DNA from: WHSW01 sp963767285
Lineage (GTDB): Bacteria > Actinomycetota > Thermoleophilia > Solirubrobacterales > 70-9
DNA length: 64,000 nt
Assembly: GCA_963767285.1 (NCBI GenBank)
Contig: CAVYDJ010000004.1
Coordinates: 1 to 64,000, forward strand
Reading direction: 5' to 3'
Positions within the stretch are counted from its first letter, which is position 1. Every line of letters begins with the position of its first letter. A model generated the notes under the pieces. It ran no database searches. It had not been told where the DNA came from and saw nothing but the letters and a program-made list of their open reading frames with translations. Positions 34,905 to 44,027 of this stretch are shown here, piece by piece. The position numbers and the translations under genes were made by a program.

Positions 34905-36344
34905 ATGGGGATCCGAGGGGTGGTTGGGCTCGCGTTCGCGCTGGCGGCGCTCGCCGCGCCGGCGCAGGGCGATCCGGTGGAGGACTCGTTGGTCGAGCAG
35001 AGCTGCCGCGAGCTGCAGGCGGGGACGATGGGCGTGCCCGACGACTACGCGTCCGCGTCGCCGGGCGCGTTTCCGGCGAGCTGGCCGGAGGCCGCGCCCG
35101 GGTTGCTGCCCGAGGCGGTGCCGATGCGGACCGAGGCCGCGACGTTCAACCGCCTCTACGAGTTCGCGACCGCCGGCGGAGCGATCTACGGGCGGGTTCG
35201 CGACGGCGTCGACCCGTGGCGCGAGGTGCCGGTGCCGCTCTGCTTCGCCGGGCGGGTCGACTCGATCTCGCTCGACGACGACGAGCTGATCGCCCTCGAC
35301 ACGACCGGGCGGATCTTCGGGATGGACAACGTGCTCAAGGACCCGGCGACGTTCAACTGGACCGCGCGCTGGGGGCCGCCGTTCTGGACCGGCGCCGGCT
35401 TCTCGGTGCCGCTTGACCTGCGGGCGTGGTCGTGGTCGGTGATCTCGCCGGTCGAGGACCGTAACTGGACCGATCCGGCGGGCAACCGCACCGCGGTCGG
35501 GGCGGGCAAGGTGTCGCACATCTGGGGGCTACGCCGCGGCGGGCGGCGGCTCACCTTCTTCGACCCGTGGCTGCCGCTCGACGAGAGCTATGAGATGTGC
35601 GGGCCCCACCGGGGGCGCTTCAAGGCGGTCAACCTCTCGGCCAGCGGCTCGTGGGTATTCGTGATCGGCCGCCGCGGTGACCTGTTCACCCGGCCCTACG
35701 ACTTCGACCTCTCCGGCCACGACGACGTCTTCTTCAACTACTCGTACGACGACCAGCGCGGCGCCGGTGAGGGCGCGCCGATCCAGCTTCCGGCCGCGCC
35801 GTGGACCGAGCAGCCCAAGGTCGACGGCCGGATCACCGACTCGATCTCGGTCCACAAGGTCGGGCCCGACATGGTCCACCGCGTGCTGCGCGTCGAGGGC
35901 AGGCGAAACGGCGAGACCGGCTACTGGGAGCGCGACGTCGCCGACCCGCCGGCGGCCGGGTGGCGCTTTCACGCCACCGGCCTGCCGCTGACCGGCCGCC
36001 CGTTGCGCAACCCGCAGCGCGACACCTCCGCCCGCGCCCTGGCGCGCGGCGAGGACCACCGCTACGCGATGCGGGCCGACGGGATCAGCGGGGTGCTCGC
36101 CGACTACAACGTCTACTGCTCACCGGCGCGCGTGAAGATCCGCGAGGGCGGCCAGACGAGGCGCTACCTGCTCCACACCGCCGACGCGCTGCGCCAGGCG
36201 GCGCGCGGCCGCGGCCTCGACGATCAGCCGCGCGAGCAGTACGCGGCGCTCGAGGGCCCGCCCGGCGAGTTTCAGACCGTGACGGTCCACGCGACCCGGT
36301 CGGCCGTGGTCGTCGACGAGCCGGGCTGGACCTTCGGCCGCTAA
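34905..36344 (+). CDS. secreted protein of unknown function
   Basis: A 479-residue exported protein: signal peptide MGIRGVVGLAFALAALAAPAQG, then a repetitive beta-rich body (GRVDSISLDDDELIALDT, SASGSWVFVIGRRGDLFTR, KVGPDMVHRVLRVEGRR), as in a propeller. ATG 34905 is chosen for the signal peptide; the frame is open from 34767. Its stop interlocks with that of the MBL gene on the other strand (36341-36344). No family recognised. Confidence 0.7.
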   Translation: MGIRGVVGLAFALAALAAPAQGDPVEDSLVEQSCRELQAGTMGVPDDYASASPGAFPASWPEAAPGLLPEAVPMRTEAATFNRLYEFATAGGAIYGRVRDGVDPWREVPVPLCFAGRVDSISLDDDELIALDTTGRIFGMDNVLKDPATFNWTARWGPPFWTGAGFSVPLDLRAWSWSVISPVEDRNWTDPAGNRTAVGAGKVSHIWGLRRGGRRLTFFDPWLPLDESYEMCGPHRGRFKAVNLSASGSWVFVIGRRGDLFTRPYDFDLSGHDDVFFNYSYDDQRGAGEGAPIQLPAAPWTEQPKVDGRITDSISVHKVGPDMVHRVLRVEGRRNGETGYWERDVADPPAAGWRFHATGLPLTGRPLRNPQRDTSARALARGEDHRYAMRADGISGVLADYNVYCSPARVKIREGGQTRRYLLHTADALRQAARGRGLDDQPREQYAALEGPPGEFQTVTVHATRSAVVVDEPGWTFGR

Positions 36345-37007
36345 GCAGCCTTCGAGATCGCCCGCTCCATCGCCTCGTGCGGGTCCTCGACGACCTTGCC
36401 GTGGCCCGGCGCGAGGCGCTGCGGCTCCAGCGCGCACAGGCGCCGGGCGGTCGCCAGCGCGGTGGGCGGGTGCCAGGTCGCCATCGCCGGCAGCGGGAAG
36501 CGCCAGTTGGCCTTCGCGCAGGTGGCGACGCCGCCGAGGCTCGAGTAGGCGTCGCCGCAGTAGAGGGTCCCGTCGCGGGTGTCGAGGAAGGCGAGGTGCC
36601 CCGGCGTGTGCCCGGGGGCGGCGTATGCCTCGAGCGATCCGACCCGATCGCCGGCCTGCAGCGTGCGGGTCGGCTTCACCTCCGCGCCCGGATAGCCGCC
36701 GCGCAGCTTGTCCTGGGGCTCGCCGGGGTCCAGCGACATGTCCTTGGCGAGCAGCCGCGCCTCGCGGGCGCCGATGATGACCTCGGCGTCTGGGACCGCC
36801 TCGTGCAGCTTGTCGAGCGAGCCGATGTGGTCCTGGTGGGCGTGGGTGAGGAGGATCCGGGCGATCGGCATCCCGTGCTGCTCGGCCGCGGCGAGGATCC
36901 CCTTGCGCCGAGCCGGGGATCATCGTGTCGATCACGGTCAGCCCACCGTCGTCCTCGACCAGGTAGCCGTTCACGAACCCGAATCGGCTCGTCCGAGAGA
37001 AAGCCAC
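36341..37007 (-). pseudogene. MBL-fold metallo-hydrolase, one frameshift
   Basis: About 220 residues. The first part (MAFSRTSRFGFVNGYLVEDD, DTMIPGSA) is in one frame; after a break at about 36905 the rest (KGILAAAEQHGMPIARILLTHAHQDHIG to ERAISKAA) is in the next. The zinc motif is HAHQDH, with GHTPGHLAF, CGDAYSS and LAPGHG supplying the other ligands. The break is one extra C in GCG-C-AAG. Family members include glyoxalase-like and lactonase-like hydrolases; the substrate is open. Last gene of the typA-led minus-strand run. Confidence 0.8.
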
Positions 37008-37039
37008 GGCCAGATCCTAGTCCTGGCCGGGGCGGCCTC

Positions 37040-37489
37040 CTAGCCGAGCGCCGCGGTGATATCCGCGATCGCCGCCTCCTCCTGGTCGGTGACGCGCTCG
37101 CCGCCGATCCCCAGGAAGCCCGACTTGTCCGCTTCGGCGACGTGCTTGGCGACCTCGAGCACGAACTCGCGGTAGTCGACCAGCTCGTCGGCGGTCGCCT
37201 TGGAGCCGACGAGCTCGGCCGCCTCGGAGATCTTGCCGATCCCGCGAGTGCGCAGGTCCTCCTTGCTCGAGAACTGCTTCGGGTCGACCTTGGGCGCGGC
37301 CGCGACGATCTCGCTGACCAGGTCGCCGCTCGCGTGCTCCTTCTGGGCCGCGGAGTACGTCTTCGCCATCGCGAGCGTCTCGCGGATCGAGCCGCCTCGC
37401 GAGGCGGTGATCACGATCAGCCCCGCGATCGCCGGCGCCTCGGAGATCGCCTCCCACTCCTCGCCGTTGAACTCTGCCTTTGTCGTCAT
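37040..37489 (-). CDS. conserved actinobacterial protein, function unknown
   Basis: A 149-residue, mostly helical protein (FNGEEWEAISEAPAIAGLIV, ASRGGSIRETLAMAKTYSAA, YREFVLEVAKHVAEADKSG FLGIGGE) with a layout like TerB-type proteins, but I cannot assign a family. It overlaps the start of nothing and is overlapped by the luciferase-like gene by 4 bp, so the two are translated together. Confidence 0.65.
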   Translation of the reverse strand: MTTKAEFNGEEWEAISEAPAIAGLIVITASRGGSIRETLAMAKTYSAAQKEHASGDLVSEIVAAAPKVDPKQFSSKEDLRTRGIGKISEAAELVGSKATADELVDYREFVLEVAKHVAEADKSGFLGIGGERVTDQEEAAIADITAALG

Positions 37490-38538
37490 CGTTCCTCCAT
37501 CGTTGCGGCGCCGACCGCGTCGGCTCCCTGCAGGTCGTAGGTCTCCGCGATCAGCTCGTAGGAGCGGATCCGGTCGGCATGGTCGTGGACCATGGTGGTG
37601 ATCATCAGCTCGTCGGCGCCGGTGCGCTCACGCAGGGCGTCGAGCTTCGCGCGCACGGTAGCGGGACCGCCGATCGCCGCGGAGCCGGAGAGCGCCTTGA
37701 TGCTCTGCTCCTCGCTCTGGCTGAACTCGTGCTCCGCTGCCTCCTCGGGGGTCGGGAAGCGGGTCGGGTGGCCGGCGCGAAGGCGCGCCATCGACAGCCG
37801 CGCCGGGCCCGACAGGTAGCGGGCCCGCTCATCGTCCTCGGCGGCCAGCGCCGCGCAGGCGACCATCACGTAGGGCTGGTCCAGGTACTCGGAGGGCTCG
37901 AAGCGCGAGCGGTAGAGCTCGACCGCGGCGTCGGTGTTCTGCGGCATGAAGTGGTGGGCGAAGGAGAACGGCAGCCCGAGCACGCCGGCGAGCTGCGCCG
38001 AGTAGCCCGACGAGCCGAGCAGCCAGATCGCCGGCATGTCGCCGCTGCCCGGGACCGCCTTCACGTGGCGGTAGGGGTCGCGGGGCGAGAACTCACCCTT
38101 GAAGAACCCGATCAGCTCCATCAGCTGCGGCGGGAAGTCGTCGTCGGAGAGCGGCTCGGCCGAGCGCCGCAGCGCCGAGGCGGTGATCTGGTCGGTGCCC
38201 GGCGCGCGGCCGATCCCGAGGTCGATCCGGCCCGGATACAGCGCCTCCAGCATCCCGAACTGCTCGGCGACGACCAGCGGCGGGTGGTTGGGGAGCATCA
38301 CCCCGCCGGCCCCGATCCTCATCCGCTCGGTCTTCGCGGCCAGCGCCGCGGCCAGCACCGGTGGCGAGGAGCTGGCGATCCCCGGGATGTTGTGGTGCTC
38401 GGCGACCCAGTGGCGGTGATAGCCCAGCCGTTCGACGGCCTGCGCGAGATCGACGGAGTTCTGAAGCGCCTGGGCGTGGCTGGAGCCCTCGCCGACGATC
38501 GCGAGGTCCAGGACCGAGAGCGTTGGCGGCGCGCTCAC
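37486..38538 (-). CDS. luciferase-like flavin-dependent oxidoreductase
   Basis: A 350-residue LLM-class enzyme: LSVLDLAIVGEGSS at the start, GYHRHWVAEHHNIPGIASS, RIGAGGVMLPNHPPLVVAEQ and GRIDLGIGRAPGTD, the usual TIM-barrel flavin/F420 site. It probably uses FMN or F420 to oxidise a small molecule. Coupled by 4-bp overlaps to the K+ channel gene upstream and the unknown gene downstream. Confidence 0.88.
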   Translation of the reverse strand: MSAPPTLSVLDLAIVGEGSSHAQALQNSVDLAQAVERLGYHRHWVAEHHNIPGIASSSPPVLAAALAAKTERMRIGAGGVMLPNHPPLVVAEQFGMLEALYPGRIDLGIGRAPGTDQITASALRRSAEPLSDDDFPPQLMELIGFFKGEFSPRDPYRHVKAVPGSGDMPAIWLLGSSGYSAQLAGVLGLPFSFAHHFMPQNTDAAVELYRSRFEPSEYLDQPYVMVACAALAAEDDERARYLSGPARLSMARLRAGHPTRFPTPEEAAEHEFSQSEEQSIKALSGSAAIGGPATVRAKLDALRERTGADELMITTMVHDHADRIRSYELIAETYDLQGADAVGAATMEER

Positions 38539-39569
38539 GAGCGGTGCGCGAGGCCGCCACGCAGCTCGATCACCCGGTCGCCCTCGAGCAGGTTGCGGGC
38601 GCGCTCGTCGTCGAAGCGGATCAGCTCGCCGTCGCGGACGAGGGCGAGCAGCATCCCGTGATCGGGCATCGCGGGTGTGGCGCCCGCCTCGCCGGCTTCG
38701 ATCTCGTGCTCGACGATGTCGAGCCCCTCACCGAGGGTGAGCAGGTCCTCGAGCACCTCGGTCACCTGCGGGGTCTCGCTCGAGAGCCCGAGCAGGCGGC
38801 CGGCCGCGGCCGAGGAGGTGATCACGCCGTCGGCGCCACCTTGGTGCAGGAGGTGGACGTTCTCCTCCTCGCGCACCGCGGCGACGATGGTCGCCGCCGG
38901 GTTGAGCTCGCGCGCGGTCAGCGTGGTCAGGATCGCCGTGTCGTCGCGATCGACCGCGACGACGACCGAGACCGCGTCGCCGATCCCCGCCTCCTCGAGG
39001 GTCTCCGCACTGGAGGCGTCGCCCGCGATCGCGGCGAAGCCGTCGTCGTCGGCGCGCGCACGGGCGCCGGGACTCGAGTCGATGGCGACGATCCGCTTCG
39101 GGTCGAAGCCGCGTCCGAGCAGCGTCCTCGCCGCGCTTCGGCCCTTGGTCCCGTATCCGCAGATGATCGTGTGGTCTCGCAATTGCTTTCTCCAGCGCCG
39201 CACGCGGTAAGCGTGGCGGCTGCGCTCCGCCAGTATCTCCAACGTCGTCCCCACGAGCAGGATCAGGAAGAGAATTCGCGCTGGCGTGACGAGGACCGTC
39301 GTCAGCAGGCGGGCCTCGTCGGTGACCGGGCGAATGTCGCCGTACCCGGTCGTGGTGATGGTCACCGTCGAGTAATAGAAGGCGTCGAGGAGGCTGATCG
39401 TGTCGTCCTCGGGGTCGTAGTAGCCGTCGCGACCGAGGTAGGTGACTACAGCGACGAAGACGATCAGCCCGACCGCGACGAGCAGCCGGTTGACGATCTT
39501 GCGCGTCGGGCTCGCATCCTCGCCCGGGAGCGAGACGTGAAGCGGTGACTGTGGGGCGTCGGCCGGCAC
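38535..39569 (-). CDS. two-TM potassium channel with RCK (TrkA-N) domain
   Basis: A 344-residue protein with TM1 (about 28-44), a pore loop with the filter TTTGYGD (residues 72-78), TM2 (about 93-112), then an RCK domain (HTIICGYGTKGRSAARTLL, VAIDSSPGA) and a TrkA-C-like end (HGMLLALVRDGELIRFDD). This is the MthK/Kch-like layout, gated by nucleotides or Ca. It overlaps the luciferase-like gene by 4 bp, an odd partner. Confidence 0.9.
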   Translation of the reverse strand: MPADAPQSPLHVSLPGEDASPTRKIVNRLLVAVGLIVFVAVVTYLGRDGYYDPEDDTISLLDAFYYSTVTITTTGYGDIRPVTDEARLLTTVLVTPARILFLILLVGTTLEILAERSRHAYRVRRWRKQLRDHTIICGYGTKGRSAARTLLGRGFDPKRIVAIDSSPGARARADDDGFAAIAGDASSAETLEEAGIGDAVSVVVAVDRDDTAILTTLTARELNPAATIVAAVREEENVHLLHQGGADGVITSSAAAGRLLGLSSETPQVTEVLEDLLTLGEGLDIVEHEIEAGEAGATPAMPDHGMLLALVRDGELIRFDDERARNLLEGDRVIELRGGLAHRS

Positions 39570-39586
39570 CCGCGAAGGCTATGCGC

Positions 39587-39877
39587 TCACTTGGAGCGCG
39601 CGGCTTCGGCCGGGATGAACCAGGTTTCGACGACGCGCGGCTTGTTGCCTGCCCCGTGGCTCGCCGGCTCGACCCGGGTCTCGACCCCGCCGCCGAGCTC
39701 GCCGATCGCCTCGACCGCGAGGTTGCGCGCCTCGGCCTTGCCCTCGGCGCCCATCCCCCTCAGCGCCGCGACGGCCTTCCTCTCGTCCACGTGGCGCACG
39801 CCCCGGCGGCTGTCGCCGAAGCTCGACAGGTTGGCCGGGTCCGTGACGACCTTCTTGGCATCCTCGAGGTCTGGCAC
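39587..39877 (-). CDS. small protein of unknown function
   Basis: A 96-residue protein (DAKKVVTDPANLSSFGDSRR, AVAALRGMGAEGKAEARNLA, RVVETWFIPAE) that fits between its neighbours with 17 and 18 bp gaps. Codon use is normal for the window. No family recognised. Confidence 0.55.
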   Translation of the reverse strand: MPDLEDAKKVVTDPANLSSFGDSRRGVRHVDERKAVAALRGMGAEGKAEARNLAVEAIGELGGGVETRVEPASHGAGNKPRVVETWFIPAEAARSK

Positions 39878-39895
39878 GCCGACGAGACTACGCGG

Positions 39896-40360
39896 TCAGG
39901 CGCTCGCGGCCGTGCTTCGCTCGAGCACGATCACCGGGATCGTCCGCTCCGTGCGCTTCTCGTAGTCGGCGTAGCCGGAATAGGTGCGTTTGGCGTCGGC
40001 GAACAGCTGGTCGCGCTCGGGACCGGTCGCCTCGCGCGCTCGCACCCGGCGACGCTCGCGGCCGATCTGGACCGTCGTCTGCGGATTGGCCTTCAGGTTC
40101 CAGTACCAGGCCGGGTTCTTCGGATGGCCGCCCTTGGAGGCGATGATCGCGACGTCGTCGCCGGCCGGGATGAACAAAAGCGGCGCGGTGCGCTTGGTGC
40201 CGCTCTTCGCGCCGACGTGGTCGAGCAGCAGCATGCGTCCCCCGACCCCCGGGATGCGCTCCCCGATCAGCCCGCCGGTGGCCCGGTAGACGAATGCATG
40301 TACGCCCATCAGGTGCCGCAGCACCGGCCACGAGCGCTCGGCGAGGTCAAGCGAGTCCAT
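39896..40360 (-). CDS. F420-dependent nitroreductase (Ddn) family protein
   Basis: A 154-residue protein with the deazaflavin-binding split-barrel pattern: GGRMLLLDHVGAKSGTKRTAPLLF, VAIIASKGGHPKNPAWYWNL and ANPQTTVQIGRERRRVRA. Members bind F420 and reduce nitro groups, quinones or enones. ATG 40360 is preferred; the frame is open much further into typA-antisense. It follows typA by 17 bp. Confidence 0.87.
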   Translation of the reverse strand: MDSLDLAERSWPVLRHLMGVHAFVYRATGGLIGERIPGVGGRMLLLDHVGAKSGTKRTAPLLFIPAGDDVAIIASKGGHPKNPAWYWNLKANPQTTVQIGRERRRVRAREATGPERDQLFADAKRTYSGYADYEKRTERTIPVIVLERSTAASA

Positions 40361-40377
40361 CGGTGCAGTATCGCTAG

Positions 40378-42210
40378 CTAGCGCTTCGCTTGGCGCGCCA
40401 GCTTCGTCCGCTCGACCTTCGACAGCTCGGCCTTTCGCAGTCGCAGGCTGTCGGGCGTGATCTCGACGCACTCGTCCGCGCGCAGGAACTCGAGCGCGTT
40501 CTCGAGCGACAGCACCCGCGCAGGGATCAGGCGGACGAGGATGTCGGCCGAGGCGGCGCGGACGTTGGTCTGGTGCTTCTGCTTGGTTGCGTTCACGTCG
40601 AGGTCGTCGGAGCGCGAGTTCTCGCCGACGACCATCCCCTCGTAGACCGGTTCGCCGGGGCCGACGAACAGCGAGCCGCGATCCTGGAGCGAGTGCAGGG
40701 CGAAGCTCGCGGTCTCGCCGGAGCGGTCGGAGACGAGCGATCCGGTCGGGCGGCTGCGCAGGTCGCCCGCCCATGGCTCCCAGGCCTCGAAGACGTGGTG
40801 GAGGATCCCTGTGCCGCGCGTCTCGGTCAGGAACTCGGTGCGAAAGCCGATCAGCCCGCGCGCCGGCGCCAGGTAGTCGAGCCGGACCCAGCCGGTCGAG
40901 TGGTTGATCATCTGCTCCATCCGGCCCTTGCGCAGGGCGAGCATCTGGGTGACGACGCCGACGTAGTCCTCGGGGACGTCGATCGCCAGCCGGTCGACCG
41001 GCTCGCAGAGCTTGCCGTCGACCTCGCGGGTCAGCACCTGCGGCTGGCTCGCGACGATCTCGAAGCCCTCGCGGCGCATCAGCTCGAGCAGGACGACGAG
41101 CTGCAGCTCGCCGCGCCCGTGCACTTCCCAGGCGTCGGGGCGCTCGGTGTCCTGAACCCGGATCGAGACGTTCCCGACCAGCTCCTTGTCCAGGCGATCG
41201 CGGATCTGGCGCGCGGTCAGCTTCGAGCCCTCCTTGCCCGCCAGAGGACCGTTGTTGATCCCGATCACGATCGAGAGCGAGGGCTCGTCGACGGTGATCA
41301 CCGGCAGCGGCCGCGGGTCGTCGGGGTCGGCCAGCGTCTCGCCGATCGTCACCTCGTCGATCCCGCCGACGGCGATGATCTCGCCCGGCCCGGCCTCGTC
41401 GGTCTCGACCCGGTCGAGCGCGTCGGTCACATACAGGTGCGCGACGGTCGCGTTCTCGATCGTGCCGTCGGCGCGACACCAGGCAACCGGCTTGCCCTGG
41501 CGGATCGTCCCGTTACGCACCCGGCAGAGCGCCAGGCGGCCGACGTAGGGCGAGGCGTCGAGGTTGGTGACGTGGGCCTGCAGCGGCGCCTCGGGGTCGT
41601 ATGCCGGCGCGGGGATCCGCTCGACCATCAGGTCGAGCAGCGGCTTCAGGCTCTCGCCCTCCTCGCCCTCGGCAAGCGCCGCCCAGCCGGCTTTGGCGTT
41701 GGCGTAGACGATCGGGAACTCGACCTGATCATCGGTCGCGTCGAGGTCGAGGAAGAGCTCGTAGACCTCGTCGACGACCTCGGAGATGCGGGCGTCGGGC
41801 CGGTCGACCTTGTTCACGACCAGGATCACAGGCAGTCGCGCCTCGAGCGCCTTGCGCAGGACGAAGCGCGTCTGCGGCATGGGCCCCTCCGAAGCGTCGA
41901 CCAGGAGCAGAATCCCGTCGACCATCGTCAGCGCGCGCTCGACCTCGCCGCCGAAGTCCGCGTGTCCCGGCGTGTCGACGATGTTGAGCTTCACGTCGCC
42001 GTAGCGGACCGCCGTGTTCTTGGCGAGGATCGTGATCCCCTTCTCGCGCTCGAGGTCCATCGAGTCCATGACCCGCTCGGCGACGTCGGACCCCTCGCGG
42101 AAGGCGCCCGACTGCCAGAGCATCGCGTCGACCAGCGTCGTCTTGCCGTGGTCGACGTGCGCGACGATCGCGATGTTGCGGAGGTCGTCTCTCAGTGCGG
42201 TCTCGGCCAT
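40378..42210 (-). CDS. typA: translational GTPase TypA/BipA
   Basis: A 610-residue GTPase: G1 AHVDHGKTT (residues about 17-25), switch II DTPGHADFG, NKVDRPDA (G4), then domains II and III/V and the BipA C-terminal domain (ILHHVFEAWEPWAGD, NVRAASADILVRLIPARVLSLE). Full length for the family. It binds ribosomes and helps assembly and translation under stress or cold. First gene of a minus-strand run of seven closely spaced genes. Confidence 0.95.
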   Translation of the reverse strand: MAETALRDDLRNIAIVAHVDHGKTTLVDAMLWQSGAFREGSDVAERVMDSMDLEREKGITILAKNTAVRYGDVKLNIVDTPGHADFGGEVERALTMVDGILLLVDASEGPMPQTRFVLRKALEARLPVILVVNKVDRPDARISEVVDEVYELFLDLDATDDQVEFPIVYANAKAGWAALAEGEEGESLKPLLDLMVERIPAPAYDPEAPLQAHVTNLDASPYVGRLALCRVRNGTIRQGKPVAWCRADGTIENATVAHLYVTDALDRVETDEAGPGEIIAVGGIDEVTIGETLADPDDPRPLPVITVDEPSLSIVIGINNGPLAGKEGSKLTARQIRDRLDKELVGNVSIRVQDTERPDAWEVHGRGELQLVVLLELMRREGFEIVASQPQVLTREVDGKLCEPVDRLAIDVPEDYVGVVTQMLALRKGRMEQMINHSTGWVRLDYLAPARGLIGFRTEFLTETRGTGILHHVFEAWEPWAGDLRSRPTGSLVSDRSGETASFALHSLQDRGSLFVGPGEPVYEGMVVGENSRSDDLDVNATKQKHQTNVRAASADILVRLIPARVLSLENALEFLRADECVEITPDSLRLRKAELSKVERTKLARQAKR

Positions 42211-42231
42211 GGCGGCCGATGAGTGTCGCAG

Positions 42232-42335
42232 CTAGAAGATCGTGAACGGGCTCTGCGGGGTGCCGCCGTGGAACCGGGTGTTCCAGAGCTCCGTGGCGCT
42301 GTGCGGTGTAGGTCGCCGGCGGGCCGCCAAGCGGC
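42232..42335 (-). pseudogene. orphan C-terminal peptide tail
   Basis: Between typA and the DUF2294-like gene the minus strand reads LAPLGGPPATYTAQRH, then after one extra base ELWNTRFHGGTPQSPFTIF and a stop at 42232. Every codon in the last 19 ends in G or C, which is typical of true genes here. It looks like the end of a lost gene or a tiny frameshifted gene. Family unknown. Confidence 0.3.
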
Positions 42336-42336
42336 G

Positions 42337-42705
42337 CTAGAACTTGGTCCGGATCCGTTCGAGGATGAAGGCCTGGGTCGCGATGCCGGTCTTCTCGTCG
42401 CGCGTGCCGATGTAGGCGGACACGGTGCGCTTGGTGATCCTGGCGACCGCGGCGCTGGCCTCGTGCCGGTACGCGTTGCAGTCGGTGCCACTGAGCCCGG
42501 ACTCCGGGTCGGATGGACCTGCGTCCGCGCCGCCCTCGATGGTGCAGCGGATGGAGTCCCCGCCGATCTCGGTGCTGATGCTGGCCGCCCGGGCGCCGGA
42601 GCGACGCTCCCAGATCGATCCGACAGAGCGGGTGATCTCCGCCGTGATCGACGGCTCCGAGGTGTCGCTCACTGCCGTGTCCGTCTCGGGCATTCCACGC
42701 TCCAT
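42337..42705 (-). CDS. DUF2294-like protein
   Basis: A 122-residue protein (ITAEITRSVGSIWERRSG, ISTEIGGDSIRCTIEGG, ITKRTVSAYIGTRDEKTGIA, FILERIRTKF) with the DUF2294 layout. ATG 42705 has a GAGGAGAAGG Shine-Dalgarno a few bases upstream, which settles the start over the longer frame to 42837. Function unknown. Confidence 0.65.
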   Translation of the reverse strand: MERGMPETDTAVSDTSEPSITAEITRSVGSIWERRSGARAASISTEIGGDSIRCTIEGGADAGPSDPESGLSGTDCNAYRHEASAAVARITKRTVSAYIGTRDEKTGIATQAFILERIRTKF

Positions 42706-42784
42706 CCCTTCTCCTCGCGGTGACCGGGTTCTGAGTAGGGGCGGAGGAGAAAGGTCGAGGCCCGAACCGGCAGTACGATCGAGT

Positions 42785-43897
42785 TTAGGGCAAGGAAGCG
42801 GCGAGAACGCGGTTACGCCCCGCCCGCTTGGCCTCATAAAGCGCCGCGTCGGCGCGCTCGAAGTGGGCCTCGTAGTCGAACGGCTCGGAGCCGGTGGTGG
42901 CGCTGACCCCGAAGGTCATCGTCACCTCGCGGCCGGCGTACGGCTGGGCCTCGATTGCGCGTCGCAGGCGTTCGGCGAGCCCGGCGGCCTGCTGCGCGTC
43001 GGCGCCCGGGATCACGACCAGGAACTCCTCGCCGCCGAGCCGGTAGGCGAGGTCGAAGGCGCGCAGCTGCTTGCGGATCGTGTAGGCGACGTCGGCGAGC
43101 ACCGCGTCGCCGACCGCGTGTCCGAGCGCGTCGTTGACGTCCTTGAAGTGGTCGAGGTCGCCGAGCACGATCCCGACCGGCTCGCCGGTGACCTGCGACT
43201 GCTGCTCGAGCTCGAAGGCGCGGCGGCTGAGCGCGTGGCGGTTGAGCATCCCGGTCAGCTTGTCGAGCACCGCCTCGTCGCGGTGCTCGAAGTCGGAGCG
43301 CATCAGCGCGGTCGAGAGGATGCCGATCGCGATCACGACCGCGGCCGGGGCGATCAGGAGCGGGGGGTAGTCCAGCGTCCCCGCGGCGTCGCCGCCGAAC
43401 GCCACCGCGACGCAAAGCGCTAGCGCGACGACCACGCCCGCGATCACCCCGCGGGCGGAGAAGCGGGCGCTGAGCGTGATCACCGGGATCGCCAGCCAGG
43501 GGAGCAGCCGCGAGTCGAGGCCGGAGGCGAGGATCGTCGCCGCGATCACCAGCTCGGAGAAGACCCAGGAGCAGAAGAGGATGTACTCCGGGCGGTCGGA
43601 TGCGGTGGCGAGGCGCTCGCCGACCGCGAACCCGAGGGTCGCGATGAGCAGCGGGCCAAGGGTCCAGATCCCCAGCCAGGGAGACATCGCGAGGGCCGCG
43701 ACGCCGAGCATCGCGATCGTCAGGATCCGGACCGGCCTGATCCGCCGGTCCATGTCGAGCATCCGCTCGCGCTCGGCGGCGCCGGCGCACAGCCACGAGC
43801 CCTCGCCGCGCCGGGGCGCCGGAGCGGCGTGGCCACGGTCGCGCGTCTCGAGCGCGGGGGCAAGGGGGGTCGGGTGAGCGATGCTGTGGTCAGGCAT
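42785..43897 (-). CDS. membrane-bound GGDEF diguanylate cyclase
   Basis: A 370-residue protein. A long, Pro/Arg-rich N-terminus (to about 45) is followed by six predicted TM helices (ILTIAMLGVAALAM to PAAVVIAIGILSTALM) and a GGDEF domain (KLTGMLNRHALSRRAF, DLDHFKDVNDALGHAVGD, YRLGGEEFLVVIPGA). GGEEF is intact, and RAFD five residues before it makes an allosteric I-site. It should make c-di-GMP with product inhibition. ATG 43897 has GAGAGG nearby. Confidence 0.9.
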   Translation of the reverse strand: MPDHSIAHPTPLAPALETRDRGHAAPAPRRGEGSWLCAGAAERERMLDMDRRIRPVRILTIAMLGVAALAMSPWLGIWTLGPLLIATLGFAVGERLATASDRPEYILFCSWVFSELVIAATILASGLDSRLLPWLAIPVITLSARFSARGVIAGVVVALALCVAVAFGGDAAGTLDYPPLLIAPAAVVIAIGILSTALMRSDFEHRDEAVLDKLTGMLNRHALSRRAFELEQQSQVTGEPVGIVLGDLDHFKDVNDALGHAVGDAVLADVAYTIRKQLRAFDLAYRLGGEEFLVVIPGADAQQAAGLAERLRRAIEAQPYAGREVTMTFGVSATTGSEPFDYEAHFERADAALYEAKRAGRNRVLAASLP

Positions 43898-43986
43898 GAA
43901 AGGCCTCTCGTACGCCCCCTTACGCACGTTTCGTCGGCCCGTTAGCACGGATGGCAAGGAAGAGGTAAGTGGCTGGACGAATTCAC

Positions 43987-44008
43987 GAGGGCGACATATG
44001 TCGCCCTC
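43987..44008. promoter_or_regulatory. 22-bp perfect palindrome, candidate operator
   Basis: GAGGGCGACAT followed by its exact complement ATGTCGCCCTC, no spacer, centred between the divergent GGDEF and coiled-coil genes and 20 bp before ATG 44028. Perfect 22-bp palindromes are rare by chance, so a dimeric regulator site is likely. Confidence 0.55.
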
Positions 44009-44027
44009 TGGCGCCGGGTTTGCGAGC

